Assembly (NCBI RefSeq): GCF_001262605.1
Contig: NZ_LGTC01000001.1
Location: 5,902,001 to 5,966,000 of the forward strand
Source of the DNA: Pseudobacteroides cellulosolvens ATCC 35603 = DSM 2933
Lineage (GTDB): Bacteria; Bacillota; Clostridia; Acetivibrionales; DSM-2933
Length of the DNA: 64,000 nucleotides
Direction of reading: 5' to 3'
Below, piece by piece: positions 9,489 through 18,626 of this stretch (positions are counted from its first letter, which is position 1; each line of letters begins with the position of its first letter). Under the pieces are notes generated by a model. The model was given only the letters and a program-made list of their open reading frames with translations. It made no database searches and was not told the origin of the DNA. The position numbers and the translations under genes were made by a program.

Positions 9489-12224
9489 ATGAAATCAAAA
9501 TGGGTGATAAGGCAATCCGCTATTAGTGGGATTGTTTTGGTAGTTTTCTTTTTAATTGCGATTATGCTTGGTTGGAGCATACTATATATGAATTCCAGCA
9601 TAAAAGCTGAACAAAATGCTGAAAAGAGACGGACAGAATTTAAGCAACTGGGAATTAATCTTGCTGATGCATCCGATTATTTGACAGATGAGGCAAGAAA
9701 GTTTGCGGTAACATGCGATATAAATCATTTAAATAGATATTGGGAAGAAATAAATGTAACAAGAACAAGGGACAAAGTTATTTCAAGACTTCAGGAATTA
9801 GAATCACCAAAGGAGGAATTGGAACTTCTTGCAGAGGCAAAAAAATATTCCGATGAACTGGTAGAGACTGAAAGAAGGTCTATGAGGCTTGTGATGGAGG
9901 CATTAGGAAAGAGCCAATCAAAGATGGTGCCTGAAATAGCAACATTTCAATTAAGTAATGAAGATAAATATTTAAACAGAGATAATAAACTGTTAAAAGC
10001 CATTGAAATAATGAATGATGCACGTTATGATGCAGATAAAAAAAGTATAATGGATCCTATAGATAGATTTCAAGAAATAATGAATTCACGTTTAGAAGCA
10101 GAGCTGGAGTCAGCGAGGAAAGGTACCGGCAGAGCAACTGCTTTGCAGGTAGTACTTGCGTTTATTATAATTCTTGCTATTGCAATCTTAATAAGAATAT
10201 TATTTAGACAGGTGACCTTTCCAATAAAGAATTATACGCTTATGTTAAGGGACTTTTCTTTTGATAAAGAAGAATTTTGTCTTATACCCCAAGGAACTAT
10301 GGAGCTAAAAATGCTTGCAAATAACTTTAATGAACTTTACGAATCATTTCAGGGTGAGTTGATACGAAGAAGGAGTGCAGAAGAAACAATGAAGGCTGCC
10401 AGGGATGAAGCTGATTTTGCCAGCAGGGCTAAAAGTGAATTCCTTGCTAATATGAGCCACGAAATTAGAACTCCGCTAAACAGCATCATTGGATACCAGT
10501 ATTTACTTAAGAATACCAACCTTAATCCAAAGCAAGCTGAATACTCTGATAATATTGGTATGGCTGCTAAAAACCTATTGGGTATTATCAATGAAATATT
10601 GGATTTTTCCAAAATTGAAGCAGGAAGAATGGTCTTAGATGAAGTGGAATTCAATCTTGATTCAATGATAAGAGAGCTTTGTATAATTGTTGCCATGGAA
10701 GCTAAAAGAAAGGGCATTGACCTTGGTGTCAGTATTAATCCCGATGTTCCCAAGTTTTTAAGAGGAGATATTACAAGACTTAAACAGATTATCCTTAATC
10801 TATTGTCAAATGGAATAAAATTCACTCATGAAGGGAGTATTTCTGTTGGTGTTAAGCTGTGCCAGAAAGATCATGATTATGCTGTTATAAAGTTCTATGT
10901 AAGGGATAGCGGTATAGGTATTAGTGATGAACAAAAAAAGACATTGTTCCAGGCTTTTACACAAGGGGATGCTTCCACATCCAGAAAATATGGAGGCACT
11001 GGCTTGGGACTTGCAATATGTAAAAAAATTGTTGAGCTTATGGGAGGGGAAATAAGCGTAGAAAGTCAGGTTGGTGTTGGCTCAATATTCAGTTTTACTG
11101 TGAGATTGAAGATGGTTGACTCTATTTCCCAATCATATGAAAGTTTGAATCCGAATATTGCATCAGAACTGTTTAAAAATAAAAGAATACTTTTGGTAGA
11201 AGATGATACGATCAATTTGCAAATGACAAAAGAGATAATTGAGAGTATGGGAATTAAAACTGACACAGTCAACAGCGGCCCGGAGGCAATTAAGATGGTT
11301 CAACAGAATAAATATGAGGCTGTGCTTATGGATATACGTATGCCGGAAATGGATGGATATGAAACAACTAAACATATAAGGGGATTAACTGAAGGAAGAT
11401 TTGTTCCAATAGTAGCATTGACGGCAGATGCGGTTGAAGGTGTTGACCAAAAAGCTGTAGAAGCTGGAATGGATGGTTATTTGACAAAGCCATTGGAGAC
11501 AATAAAGCTTTTGGAGGTGCTTTCGGGTATTATGATCAGTGAGTACAGGAAACATTCTGAAGGTAATTATAATGGTTTACACCGTAAAAATTATTTAGAA
11601 AAAGATAAGACTTTGATCAGTGATTCTTTGGATTATATTGGAACAATAAGAAGGTTAGGTGGCAGTGAGCACAAGTATATCAGCCTTTTAAAAGTATATA
11701 TAGAAAACCACAAAAAGGATGGTGCTAAAATTAAGGATTTAATATCATCTGGAAAACCCCAGGAACTTAAGGAATTTGTTCACACAATTAAGGGAAGTGC
11801 AGCCAATATTGGGGCTTCAAGTATAAAGGGCATACTTTGTAAGCTGGAGAATGCAACAATAAATGATAACATTGAGGAAGTTAGAAGTATAACAAGTGAT
11901 CTTGAGGTAGAGCTAAAGGGGGTTTATGAGAGGGCAACCCAATATATTGAGTCCTTTGAGAATATAAGACGAAGCAAAAATGAACGTGTTGGAAAAGCAT
12001 GTCATGCCAGTATAGGGAAAGATCTGGAGATGCTTTATAAGCTCCTTGATGAGGGAGATTCAACTGCCAAAAGCCTGTTTAATGAAAAAATGTGTTATTT
12101 GACTGAGTTTTTAGAAATAGAAGATTATAATGACTTAAAAGAAAAGATTACAACATATAAATTTAAAGATGCAGCATTAAGCGTTGGCAGAATTATGTGC
12201 AATATAAAAGGAATCTTGTATTGA
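9489..12224 (+). CDS. Hybrid sensor histidine kinase with REC and HPt domains
   Basis: A 911-residue membrane kinase. There is a first membrane helix at about 12-33, an extracellular alpha-helical sensor region to about 210, and a second helix at about 218-242. HAMP-like and coiled-coil linkers follow. The HisKA domain has ANMSHEIRTPLN (His about 324), then HATPase (DSGIGIS, GGTGLGLAIC). A receiver domain follows (ILLVEDD, MDIRMPEMDGYE), and near residue 745 an HPt domain with EFVHTIKGSAANIG. That is a full internal phosphorelay. I chose ATG 9489 over GTG 9399 because the longer form puts a non-signal segment before the helix and starts inside a hairpin. The DNA-binding regulator 32 bases downstream is the likely output. 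Confidence 0.88.
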   Translation: MKSKWVIRQSAISGIVLVVFFLIAIMLGWSILYMNSSIKAEQNAEKRRTEFKQLGINLADASDYLTDEARKFAVTCDINHLNRYWEEINVTRTRDKVISRLQELESPKEELELLAEAKKYSDELVETERRSMRLVMEALGKSQSKMVPEIATFQLSNEDKYLNRDNKLLKAIEIMNDARYDADKKSIMDPIDRFQEIMNSRLEAELESARKGTGRATALQVVLAFIIILAIAILIRILFRQVTFPIKNYTLMLRDFSFDKEEFCLIPQGTMELKMLANNFNELYESFQGELIRRRSAEETMKAARDEADFASRAKSEFLANMSHEIRTPLNSIIGYQYLLKNTNLNPKQAEYSDNIGMAAKNLLGIINEILDFSKIEAGRMVLDEVEFNLDSMIRELCIIVAMEAKRKGIDLGVSINPDVPKFLRGDITRLKQIILNLLSNGIKFTHEGSISVGVKLCQKDHDYAVIKFYVRDSGIGISDEQKKTLFQAFTQGDASTSRKYGGTGLGLAICKKIVELMGGEISVESQVGVGSIFSFTVRLKMVDSISQSYESLNPNIASELFKNKRILLVEDDTINLQMTKEIIESMGIKTDTVNSGPEAIKMVQQNKYEAVLMDIRMPEMDGYETTKHIRGLTEGRFVPIVALTADAVEGVDQKAVEAGMDGYLTKPLETIKLLEVLSGIMISEYRKHSEGNYNGLHRKNYLEKDKTLISDSLDYIGTIRRLGGSEHKYISLLKVYIENHKKDGAKIKDLISSGKPQELKEFVHTIKGSAANIGASSIKGILCKLENATINDNIEEVRSITSDLEVELKGVYERATQYIESFENIRRSKNERVGKACHASIGKDLEMLYKLLDEGDSTAKSLFNEKMCYLTEFLEIEDYNDLKEKITTYKFKDAALSVGRIMCNIKGILY

Positions 12225-12256
12225 GATGAAATGGTGTATTGGAAGGATGGTTGAGT

Positions 12257-13333
12257 ATGTATAGGGTGTTGATTGTTGATGATGACAGGGCTGTAAGGTA
12301 TATGCTGAAAAGATTTAAATGCTGGGACCTCTTTGGATTTATGCTGGCAGATGAAGCCTGTGACGGTAAAGAAGCATTGAACAAACTTCAGGCTGATGAA
12401 TTTGATATTGTGATTTCTGACATAAAAATGCCTGGTATAGACGGTATTGAGTTTTTGAGTGAGTTAAGGAGTATGAAAAATGACATATGTGTTTTATTTC
12501 TCAGCACCCATAGTGATTTCTCTTATGCAAAGCAAGGCATACGATTGGGAGTTTTTGACTATCTTATAAAGCCTTTAAAAGATGAAGCTTTGTGTGAAGC
12601 ATTAGAGAGGGTTAAGGTTTATTTGGACGGGAAAAATAAACAAAAAGGCAGCTCGGAGAGGGGTAGTATCTTTTTGGAAAATATACAAGCCTTTTATTCT
12701 AAAAACGATGAAAAGAAGCTTGTTTCAGATATACTCTCCGGAAGCTTGGATGCAGTAAACAAAGGTAGAGATATATGTAATAATTTAATTGACTTTATGG
12801 GAGTTGATCCGGCAAGACTTGCAATACTGCTTGAAAACATTATATCGGATATAGATGAAAGCATTTATAAGTTGTTTCCATGGATTAAAGAAGTGGAAAG
12901 TATTGTGTCAATAGGTGTTTTTAAAGGAGATGACACTATTTTGATAGAGAGACAATTTCTTGATTACATTAGCAGCTGGGTCAGAATTATTTCAAAGTAT
13001 GAATTACATCAACCGGACAGCCTGATGCGGAAAATCTGTGAGTATGTGCTAAATCATATTGAAGATGATGTTAAAGTGGAGACAATTGCAAATGAGCTAT
13101 ACGTAAATAGAGATTATATCGGGAAAGTATTCAAACAAAAGGCAGGATATCATTTAAGCGAATATATTACAAAGGTTAAGATGGAGCATGCTAAATACCT
13201 CATGTCCAAGGGCAGGTATAAAAATTATGAAATAAGTGAGAAGTTAGGATACAAAAAGCCAGATTATTTTACTCAGTTATTTAAGGGTTACACAGGCTAT
13301 ACCCCAACAGAATACAGGAAATTTACCGTATAA
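12257..13333 (+). CDS. Response regulator with AraC-type DNA-binding domain (YesN-like)
   Basis: A 358-residue protein. The receiver domain (1-120) has VDDD at 7-10, phospho-acceptor Asp55 in ISDIKMPG, and the DYLIKP motif with the conserved Lys. A variable middle is followed by a C-terminal AraC double helix-turn-helix (about 258-355: KVETIANELYVNRDYIGKVF and NYEISEKLGYKKPDYFTQLF). The ATG at 12257 has GGAAGG ten bases upstream. A TTG at 12239 would add only six residues. It is the probable partner of the hybrid kinase just upstream. Its targets are unknown; the urea transport operon begins about 370 bases downstream. Confidence 0.85.
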   Translation: MYRVLIVDDDRAVRYMLKRFKCWDLFGFMLADEACDGKEALNKLQADEFDIVISDIKMPGIDGIEFLSELRSMKNDICVLFLSTHSDFSYAKQGIRLGVFDYLIKPLKDEALCEALERVKVYLDGKNKQKGSSERGSIFLENIQAFYSKNDEKKLVSDILSGSLDAVNKGRDICNNLIDFMGVDPARLAILLENIISDIDESIYKLFPWIKEVESIVSIGVFKGDDTILIERQFLDYISSWVRIISKYELHQPDSLMRKICEYVLNHIEDDVKVETIANELYVNRDYIGKVFKQKAGYHLSEYITKVKMEHAKYLMSKGRYKNYEISEKLGYKKPDYFTQLFKGYTGYTPTEYRKFTV

Positions 13334-13395
13334 GTCATAGTGGAATTATAAGGACGCTTGTGAAAAAATGCAGGATGGATTGAATCAAGTTGCAA

Positions 13396-13428
13396 AAAAC
13401 CGGATTTTTGGTGTAAAAGTTCGGTTTT
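13396..13428 (+). terminator. Intrinsic terminator after the kinase-regulator pair
   Basis: AAAACCGGA (13396-13404) pairs with TTCGGTTTT (13420-13428), including one G-T pair, with T residues at the 3' end. It separates the two-component operon from the urea operon. Confidence 0.55.
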
Positions 13429-13468
13429 ATGGGGTTCTATTTTTAGCGGTTTGAATGTAGAATCAATG

Positions 13469-13474
13469 TATAAT
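13469..13474 (+). promoter_or_regulatory. -10 element of the urea operon promoter
   Basis: A perfect TATAAT. The best -35 candidates (TTGAAT at 13451, 12-base spacer; GCGGTT at 13446) are poor, so activator dependence is possible. Predicted transcription would begin near 13481, just before the first leader hairpin. Confidence 0.45.
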
Positions 13475-13489
13475 AATTAATAAGATGAC

Positions 13490-13581
13490 TGATTCCCAGG
13501 TTGAATCAAAAAGACATAGCTCAGGTGCTATGAATAGTGCATATTTGAAAAAGGACTTATGCATTGTTTATAGCACTTTTT
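13490..13581 (+). promoter_or_regulatory. Leader RNA with two small hairpins and an overlapping terminator (putative antitermination switch) before urtA
   Basis: Hairpin 1 is TGATTC/GAATCA (13490-13495, 13503-13508) with loop CCAGGTT. Hairpin 2 is CATAGC/GCTATG (13515-13520, 13527-13532) with loop TCAGGT. Both loops contain CAGGT. A terminator-like structure follows: GTGCTAT (13525-13531) with ATAGCAC (13570-13576), plus GTGCATA (13537-13543) with TATGCAT (13558-13564), then five T. The 3' arm of hairpin 2 is part of the 5' arm of the terminator, so the two cannot form together. The layout resembles leaders bound by ANTAR antiterminators of nitrogen genes. The loop sequences do not clearly fit that consensus, so the binding partner is open. 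Confidence 0.6.
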
Positions 13582-13699
13582 GTTTAAAAAGCTTTAAAGT
13601 CATCAAAACATTTCTTGTGGCCATGAGATTTGTAAATCAAAGTATATATCAAAATTTGAAAAAGCGAAGTTATCATATTACTGAAAGGTGGTCAATATT

Positions 13700-14959
13700 A
13701 TGAAAAAAAATAAATTATATAAAATGAGAAAAGCTTTAATAAGTGTTGCAGTGATTGCTTTATCCGCATCTTTGGTGCTTACAGGCTGCGGAACAGAAGC
13801 ACAGGAATCGTCTGAGAATAAGCCGGGGACAAATTCTTCATCAGATTCCATAAAGGTTGGTATACTCCACTCATTGAGCGGAACAATGGCAATAAGCGAA
13901 GTATCTGTTAAAGATGCAGAAATGATGGCAATAGAGGAAATCAACGCAGCAGGTGGTGTCCTTGGTAAAAAAATTGAACCAGTGATTGAGGATGGTGCCT
14001 CCGATTGGCCGAAATTTGCAGAAAAGGCAAAGAAGCTTCTCCAAAGTGATAAGGTTGCTACTGTTTTCGGATGCTGGACTTCTGCCAGCCGTAAAGCGGT
14101 ATTGCCGGTATTTGAGGAAAACAACGGACTTTTATGGTATCCTGTGCAGTATGAAGGAATGGAATCTTCACCAAACATTTTCTATACAGGTGCGGCACCA
14201 AATCAGCAAATTGTACCTGCTGTTGAATGGCTTTTACAGAACAAGGGAAAGAAATTCTTCCTTCTCGGATCTGATTATGTGTTTCCAAGGACTGCCAATA
14301 AGATAATCAAAGCTCAGTTAAGCTCAATGGGTGGTGAACTAATTGCAGAAGAATACACTCCATTAGGTCATACTGATTACAGCACAATAGTAAATAAAAT
14401 TAAATCCGCTAAACCCGATGTAGTATTTAATACTTTAAATGGTGACAGCAATGTTGCTTTCTTCAAACAGCTCAAAGATGCTGGAATAAGTTCAAAGGAT
14501 CTTACTACTTGCTCTGTAAGTGTTGCAGAAGAAGAGGTAAGGGGTATTGGAGCAGAAAATATGAAAGGTCATCTGGTATCCTGGAACTATTACCAGACTA
14601 CAGATACACCAGAAAATGCGGAATTTGTAAAAAAATACAAAGCTAAATACGGAGACAAGAGGGTTACCGATGATCCTATAGAAGCGGCATATATAGCAGT
14701 TTACCTTTGGGCTGAGGCAGTTAAGAAGGCAGGATCCACTGAAGTTGAAAAAGTTAAGGAAGCAGCCAAAGGACTTGAATTTAAAGCTCCTGAAGGAACT
14801 GTAAAAATTGAGGGCGAGAACCAACACATATGGAAACCGGTAAGGATAGGTGAGGTACAGGAAGACGGACTTATCAAAGAAGTTTGGAGTACAGGTAAAA
14901 CTGTAAGGCCTGATCCATACTTAAAGACATATGACTGGGCAAAAGGATTAAGCAACTAA
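13700..14959 (+). CDS. urtA: Urea ABC transporter, substrate-binding lipoprotein
   Basis: A 419-residue periplasmic-binding-type protein. The signal peptide ends in LVLTGCG, a lipobox with the lipidated Cys near residue 32. The mature part is the UrtA family of branched-chain amino acid-type binding proteins: IKVGILHSLSGTMAISE, FGCWTSASRKAVLPV, LLWYPVQYEGMESSPNIFYTG (split here for length) and LLGSDYVFPR are typical. The ATG has GAAAGGTGG upstream; a GTG four codons earlier is less likely because it overlaps that site. It is the first gene of the urt-ure operon, controlled by the leader RNA upstream. Confidence 0.93.
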   Translation: MKKNKLYKMRKALISVAVIALSASLVLTGCGTEAQESSENKPGTNSSSDSIKVGILHSLSGTMAISEVSVKDAEMMAIEEINAAGGVLGKKIEPVIEDGASDWPKFAEKAKKLLQSDKVATVFGCWTSASRKAVLPVFEENNGLLWYPVQYEGMESSPNIFYTGAAPNQQIVPAVEWLLQNKGKKFFLLGSDYVFPRTANKIIKAQLSSMGGELIAEEYTPLGHTDYSTIVNKIKSAKPDVVFNTLNGDSNVAFFKQLKDAGISSKDLTTCSVSVAEEEVRGIGAENMKGHLVSWNYYQTTDTPENAEFVKKYKAKYGDKRVTDDPIEAAYIAVYLWAEAVKKAGSTEVEKVKEAAKGLEFKAPEGTVKIEGENQHIWKPVRIGEVQEDGLIKEVWSTGKTVRPDPYLKTYDWAKGLSN

Positions 14960-14976
14960 TGAGATTCTAAATGTGT

Positions 14977-15044
14977 AGGAAATTATGGTGTCTATAAGAA
15001 ATGAAGTGCTTTTATAGCAGTAGATGTAGACACTATAATTTCCT
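14977..15044 (+). repeat. Long inverted repeat between urtA and urtB
   Basis: AGGAAATTATGGTGTCTA (14977-14994) pairs with TAGACACTATAATTTCCT (15027-15044) with one mismatch. No T-run follows, so it is not a standard terminator. A stem here would protect the urtA message 3' end and allow more binding protein than permease, as in other ABC operons. Confidence 0.6.
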
Positions 15045-15088
15045 AATAAAAAGATTGTATACTCGAAAGTTATTGGAGAGTGAAAAAT

Positions 15089-15997
15089 ATGAGTACTAAT
15101 TTATTGCAAATTTTTAATGGCATAAGCGTTAGCTCAATTCTTTTGCTTGCAGCATTAGGATTGGCAATAACATTCGGTTTGATGAAAATAATAAACATGG
15201 CCCATGGCGAGCTGATCATGATGGGGGCATATGTAACATATCTTGTACAAAACTTCTTTATATCCTTCGTTGGGGATAAATTTTTCAATTTGTATTTTAT
15301 ACTTGCAATACCCCTTTCATTCTTAATAACTGCACTAATGGGATATGTGCTTGAAATTACCATCATAAAGCGTTTATACGGAAGGCCGCTCGATAGTATG
15401 CTGGCCACATGGGGTGTAAGTCTTGTCCTCCAACAGTTAGCAAGGAGCATTTTTGGGGCACCAAATGTGGATGTAAAAAGTCCTGAATGGTTAAATGGAG
15501 GATTGGTTGTTTTTAATGATCTTCAACTGCCTTACAAAAGGCTTTTCATAATTTTACTGGTTGGATTTTGTATAGTGGGCGTATATTTTTTTCTTTATAA
15601 AACAGATGGAGGAAGAAGAATTAGAGCGGTTATGCAAAACAGAAGCATGGCACAAAGCCTTGGAATTAACACAAGGAGGGTGGATGCAATGACTTTTGCT
15701 TTAGGAGCAGGGTTGGCTGGCATTGCAGGTTGTGCTTTGACACTTTTAGGTTCAATTGGACCAACCCTTGGAACAAACTATATTGTAGATACATTTATGG
15801 TTGTTGTGCTGGGTGGTGTGGGAAGGATAATAGGAACAGTGACGGGAGCCGGAGCAATAGGAATAGGAAATACAACCTTTGAGTTTTTTACAAACGCTTC
15901 AATGGGAAAAGTCCTAGTCTTTCTTATGGTTATTCTGTTTCTTCAATGGAAACCTCAGGGGTTTTTTACTATAAATAGCAGAGTTCTTGATGAGTAG
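15089..15997 (+). CDS. urtB: Urea ABC transporter permease UrtB
   Basis: A 302-residue inner-membrane permease of the LivH type, with about eight helices. ALGLAITFGLMKIINMAHGE near residue 20 and VVVLGGVGRIIGTVTGA near 245 are the permease motifs, and MNMAHGE-like stretches identify the LivH/UrtB branch. The ATG at 15089 has GGAGAG ten bases upstream; a GTG three codons earlier overlaps it. It forms a heterodimer with UrtC. Its place directly after urtA in a urease operon supports urea as substrate. Confidence 0.92.
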   Translation: MSTNLLQIFNGISVSSILLLAALGLAITFGLMKIINMAHGELIMMGAYVTYLVQNFFISFVGDKFFNLYFILAIPLSFLITALMGYVLEITIIKRLYGRPLDSMLATWGVSLVLQQLARSIFGAPNVDVKSPEWLNGGLVVFNDLQLPYKRLFIILLVGFCIVGVYFFLYKTDGGRRIRAVMQNRSMAQSLGINTRRVDAMTFALGAGLAGIAGCALTLLGSIGPTLGTNYIVDTFMVVVLGGVGRIIGTVTGAGAIGIGNTTFEFFTNASMGKVLVFLMVILFLQWKPQGFFTINSRVLDE

Positions 15998-16009
15998 GGG
16001 GTGAATATC

Positions 16010-17134
16010 ATGAATGAAAATTTACTAAAAATTAAAGGGCGGTTACTTGGAAATAACATAACAGTTACAGTTGTATTAGTTCTTCTGGCTCTAGCACCAT
16101 TATTTCTTTCAGACTTTCGAACCAACCTTCTTGGAAAGTTTATTGCCTTTGCTGTTTTAGCTCTTGGAATTGACCTTATATGGGGATATACAGGGATACT
16201 TAGTCTTGGTCATGGTGTTTTCTTTGGACTTGGTGCATATTGTATGGCTATGTACTTAAAGCTGGAAGCCAGCGGAGGAAAACTTCCTGATTTTATGTCC
16301 TGGAGCGGGCAGGAAACATTGCCTTGGTTCTGGAAGCCATTTGCTTATGCACCTCTGGCAATTATATTATCTGTTCTGGTACCTATGATTCTGGCGTTTG
16401 CAATTGGATATCTTACATTTAAGAACAGGATAAAAGGGGTATACTTCTCCATTCTGACCCAGGCACTTTCTATCATATTTGTGGTTTTGTTTGTAGGTCA
16501 GCAGGCATTTACAGGAGGTACAAATGGTATTACCAATTTTAAAACCATTTTCGGGTTTTCGGTTTCTGATTCATCAACAAAGGTCGGTCTTTATTATGTC
16601 GCATTAGCATTCCTAATACTAACGTTTATATTCTGTAAATGGATCGTAAAAAGACGTATCGGAAGAGTATTAATTGCCATAAGGGATGGCGAAAACAGGG
16701 CAAGGTTTTCAGGTTATAATCCTGCAACTTATAAAACCTTTGTATATTGCATTTCTGCAGGGCTTGCAGGCTTGGCAGGTGCCTTGTTCGTTCCTCAGGT
16801 AGGTATCATTTCTCCTGCTGAGATGGGTATTGTTCCATCAGTTGAAATGGTTATATGGGTTGCTATAGGTGGAAGGGGTACTTTGGTAGGAGCAATTATC
16901 GGGGCTATACTGGTAAATTCCCTTAAAAGTGCAGTAAGTGAAAGCTTTCCTGCTGCCTGGTCATATTTTATAGGTATTATGTTTATCGCTGTAGTTATAT
17001 TTATGCCTTATGGTTTGATGGGATTGTCAAAGCAAATAAAGAGAAAGATTGAAGAAATAAAAAGTGTAAGAAAGAATTCTCAGACTAATATAAATATGTT
17101 GGAAGGGTTAGGATGTGATGAACATGTTGGATAA
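16010..17134 (+). CDS. urtC: Urea ABC transporter permease UrtC
   Basis: A 374-residue permease of the LivM type with about ten helices. The stretch IWGYTGILSLGHGVFFGLGA near residue 52 is the family signature, and WVAIGGRGTLVGAIIGA near 285 is the permease loop that meets the ATPases. The ATG at 16010 follows AGGGGGTG. The 3' end overlaps urtD by about 17 bases. It pairs with UrtB. Confidence 0.92.
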   Translation: MNENLLKIKGRLLGNNITVTVVLVLLALAPLFLSDFRTNLLGKFIAFAVLALGIDLIWGYTGILSLGHGVFFGLGAYCMAMYLKLEASGGKLPDFMSWSGQETLPWFWKPFAYAPLAIILSVLVPMILAFAIGYLTFKNRIKGVYFSILTQALSIIFVVLFVGQQAFTGGTNGITNFKTIFGFSVSDSSTKVGLYYVALAFLILTFIFCKWIVKRRIGRVLIAIRDGENRARFSGYNPATYKTFVYCISAGLAGLAGALFVPQVGIISPAEMGIVPSVEMVIWVAIGGRGTLVGAIIGAILVNSLKSAVSESFPAAWSYFIGIMFIAVVIFMPYGLMGLSKQIKRKIEEIKSVRKNSQTNINMLEGLGCDEHVG

Positions 17135-17873
17135 TATTTTGGAAATTAAGGATTTGACAATCAGCTTTGATGGTTTTAAAGCGGTGAATGGACTTAATAC
17201 ATCAGTTAAAAAGGGTGATATCCACTTTTTTATTGGACCTAACGGAGCTGGAAAAACTACTTTGCTTGATGCAATATGCGGACGGGTCAAACCTGCAGAA
17301 GGCTGCATAATGTTTAATTCTTTAAGTGATGTCACCAGGATGTCCGAGCATCAGATTGTAGAACTGGGAATTGGCAGGAAATTTCAAGTTCCATCGGTTT
17401 TTATGGGCATTACAATTTATGAAAACATGGAGCTTGCAGCAGTAAAAAAGAGGTCTTTATATTCCTCACTTTTTACAAAATTAAATAAAGAACAAATTGA
17501 AAGAATAGAGGATGTACTTAGAACTATTGGTCTATATGAGAAGAGATATCGTACACCTTCAGCACTTTCTCATGGTGAAAAACAATGGCTTGAGATAGGC
17601 ATGCTTCTGGTGCAGCAGCCTGAAATAATGCTTTTGGATGAGCCTGTTGCAGGTATGGGCAGAAAGGAAACCGAAAGGACTGGAGAGCTTCTTAGAGAAA
17701 TTTCGGAAAAATGTTCGGTAATTGTTGTCGAGCATGACATGGAGTTTGTCAGAGAGTGTGCAGACAGGGTGACAGTGCTGCACGAAGGAATGCTTTTGGA
17801 TGAAGGTAATATGCAGGATGTCCAGAAAAATCCAAAGGTTATAGAAGTTTATTTAGGGAGAGGGGGAGAGTAA
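17118..17873 (+). CDS. urtD: Urea ABC transporter ATP-binding protein UrtD
   Basis: A 251-residue ABC ATPase. Walker A is GPNGAGKTT (about 43-51), the signature is the UrtD form LSHGEKQWLEIGMLL, and Walker B is IMLLDEPVAGM; the switch His is in VVEHDMEF. It energises urea import with UrtE. The start is uncertain: ATG 17118 and ATG 17124 (giving MLDNILEIK) are both served by the AGGA at 17110 or GGAAGG at 17101. Both overlap the end of urtC, so translation is probably coupled. Confidence 0.9.
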   Translation: MNMLDNILEIKDLTISFDGFKAVNGLNTSVKKGDIHFFIGPNGAGKTTLLDAICGRVKPAEGCIMFNSLSDVTRMSEHQIVELGIGRKFQVPSVFMGITIYENMELAAVKKRSLYSSLFTKLNKEQIERIEDVLRTIGLYEKRYRTPSALSHGEKQWLEIGMLLVQQPEIMLLDEPVAGMGRKETERTGELLREISEKCSVIVVEHDMEFVRECADRVTVLHEGMLLDEGNMQDVQKNPKVIEVYLGRGGE

Positions 17874-17874
17874 T

Positions 17875-18570
17875 ATGCTTAAGGTAGATAATCTTTGTGC
17901 TTACTATGGAGAAAGTATCATATTGAAGGATGTGAGCCTCAGTGTTGAACCTGGTAAGGTGGCATGCCTTCTTGGGAGAAATGGGGTAGGTAAGTCAACT
18001 TTCTTAAAAAGTGTGATGGGGCTCGTAAAAACACCAAAAGGTAGCGTATATCTGGATAATGATGATATAACCAAGCTTCCTACTTACAACAGAGCACGAA
18101 AGGGCATTGGTTATGTGCCTCAGGGCAGAGATATTTTTCCTCAATTGACAGTATACGAGAACCTGGTTTTAGGTTTGGAGAGAAATGGATATAAAAAAGG
18201 AGTTTTAACGAAGGAAGTGTTTGAGCTATTTCCAGTTCTAAACACAATGATGAAAAGAAAGGGAGGAGATTTAAGCGGAGGACAGCAGCAGCAGTTGGCT
18301 ATTGCCCGTGCACTGGTATCTGAGCCAAAGATCCTTCTTTTAGATGAACCTACTGAAGGAATTCAGCCCTCCATAATTCAGGATATAGGAAGGGTTATAA
18401 AAAAGATAAAAGAACGTGGAAATGTTACCATGCTTATTGTAGAGCAATATCTTGAATTTGTTATGGATGTAGCGGACTATTTTTATGTAATGGATAAGGG
18501 AAGTATCGTTTTGGATGGAAAAACTGAGGGAATTGATCCCCAAAAAATACAGGAAAAGATTGCAATTTAA
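17875..18570 (+). CDS. urtE: Urea ABC transporter ATP-binding protein UrtE
   Basis: A 231-residue ABC ATPase of the LivF type. It has Walker A GRNGVGKST, signature LSGGQQQQLAIARAL, Walker B ILLLDEPTEGI and the switch His replaced by Gln in IVEQYLEF, which is normal for LivF/UrtE proteins. Its ATG is one base after the urtD stop and uses the purine-rich end of urtD as ribosome site. It completes the urtABCDE transporter. Confidence 0.92.
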   Translation: MLKVDNLCAYYGESIILKDVSLSVEPGKVACLLGRNGVGKSTFLKSVMGLVKTPKGSVYLDNDDITKLPTYNRARKGIGYVPQGRDIFPQLTVYENLVLGLERNGYKKGVLTKEVFELFPVLNTMMKRKGGDLSGGQQQQLAIARALVSEPKILLLDEPTEGIQPSIIQDIGRVIKKIKERGNVTMLIVEQYLEFVMDVADYFYVMDKGSIVLDGKTEGIDPQKIQEKIAI

Positions 18571-18626
18571 GAGGCAATGCTATAAAGTTTGAGTAAAGTA
18601 ATTATTGTGTAGGAGGTTGATGAAGT

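Noticed and set aside
13490..13532. Firm call as an ANTAR target
   Set aside because: Loop lengths and bases do not clearly match the dual hexaloop consensus, and no ANTAR gene is in the window.
13485..13703. 72-codon plus-strand frame before urtA
   Set aside because: It covers the leader hairpins and terminator, has no ribosome site, and its protein has no family features.
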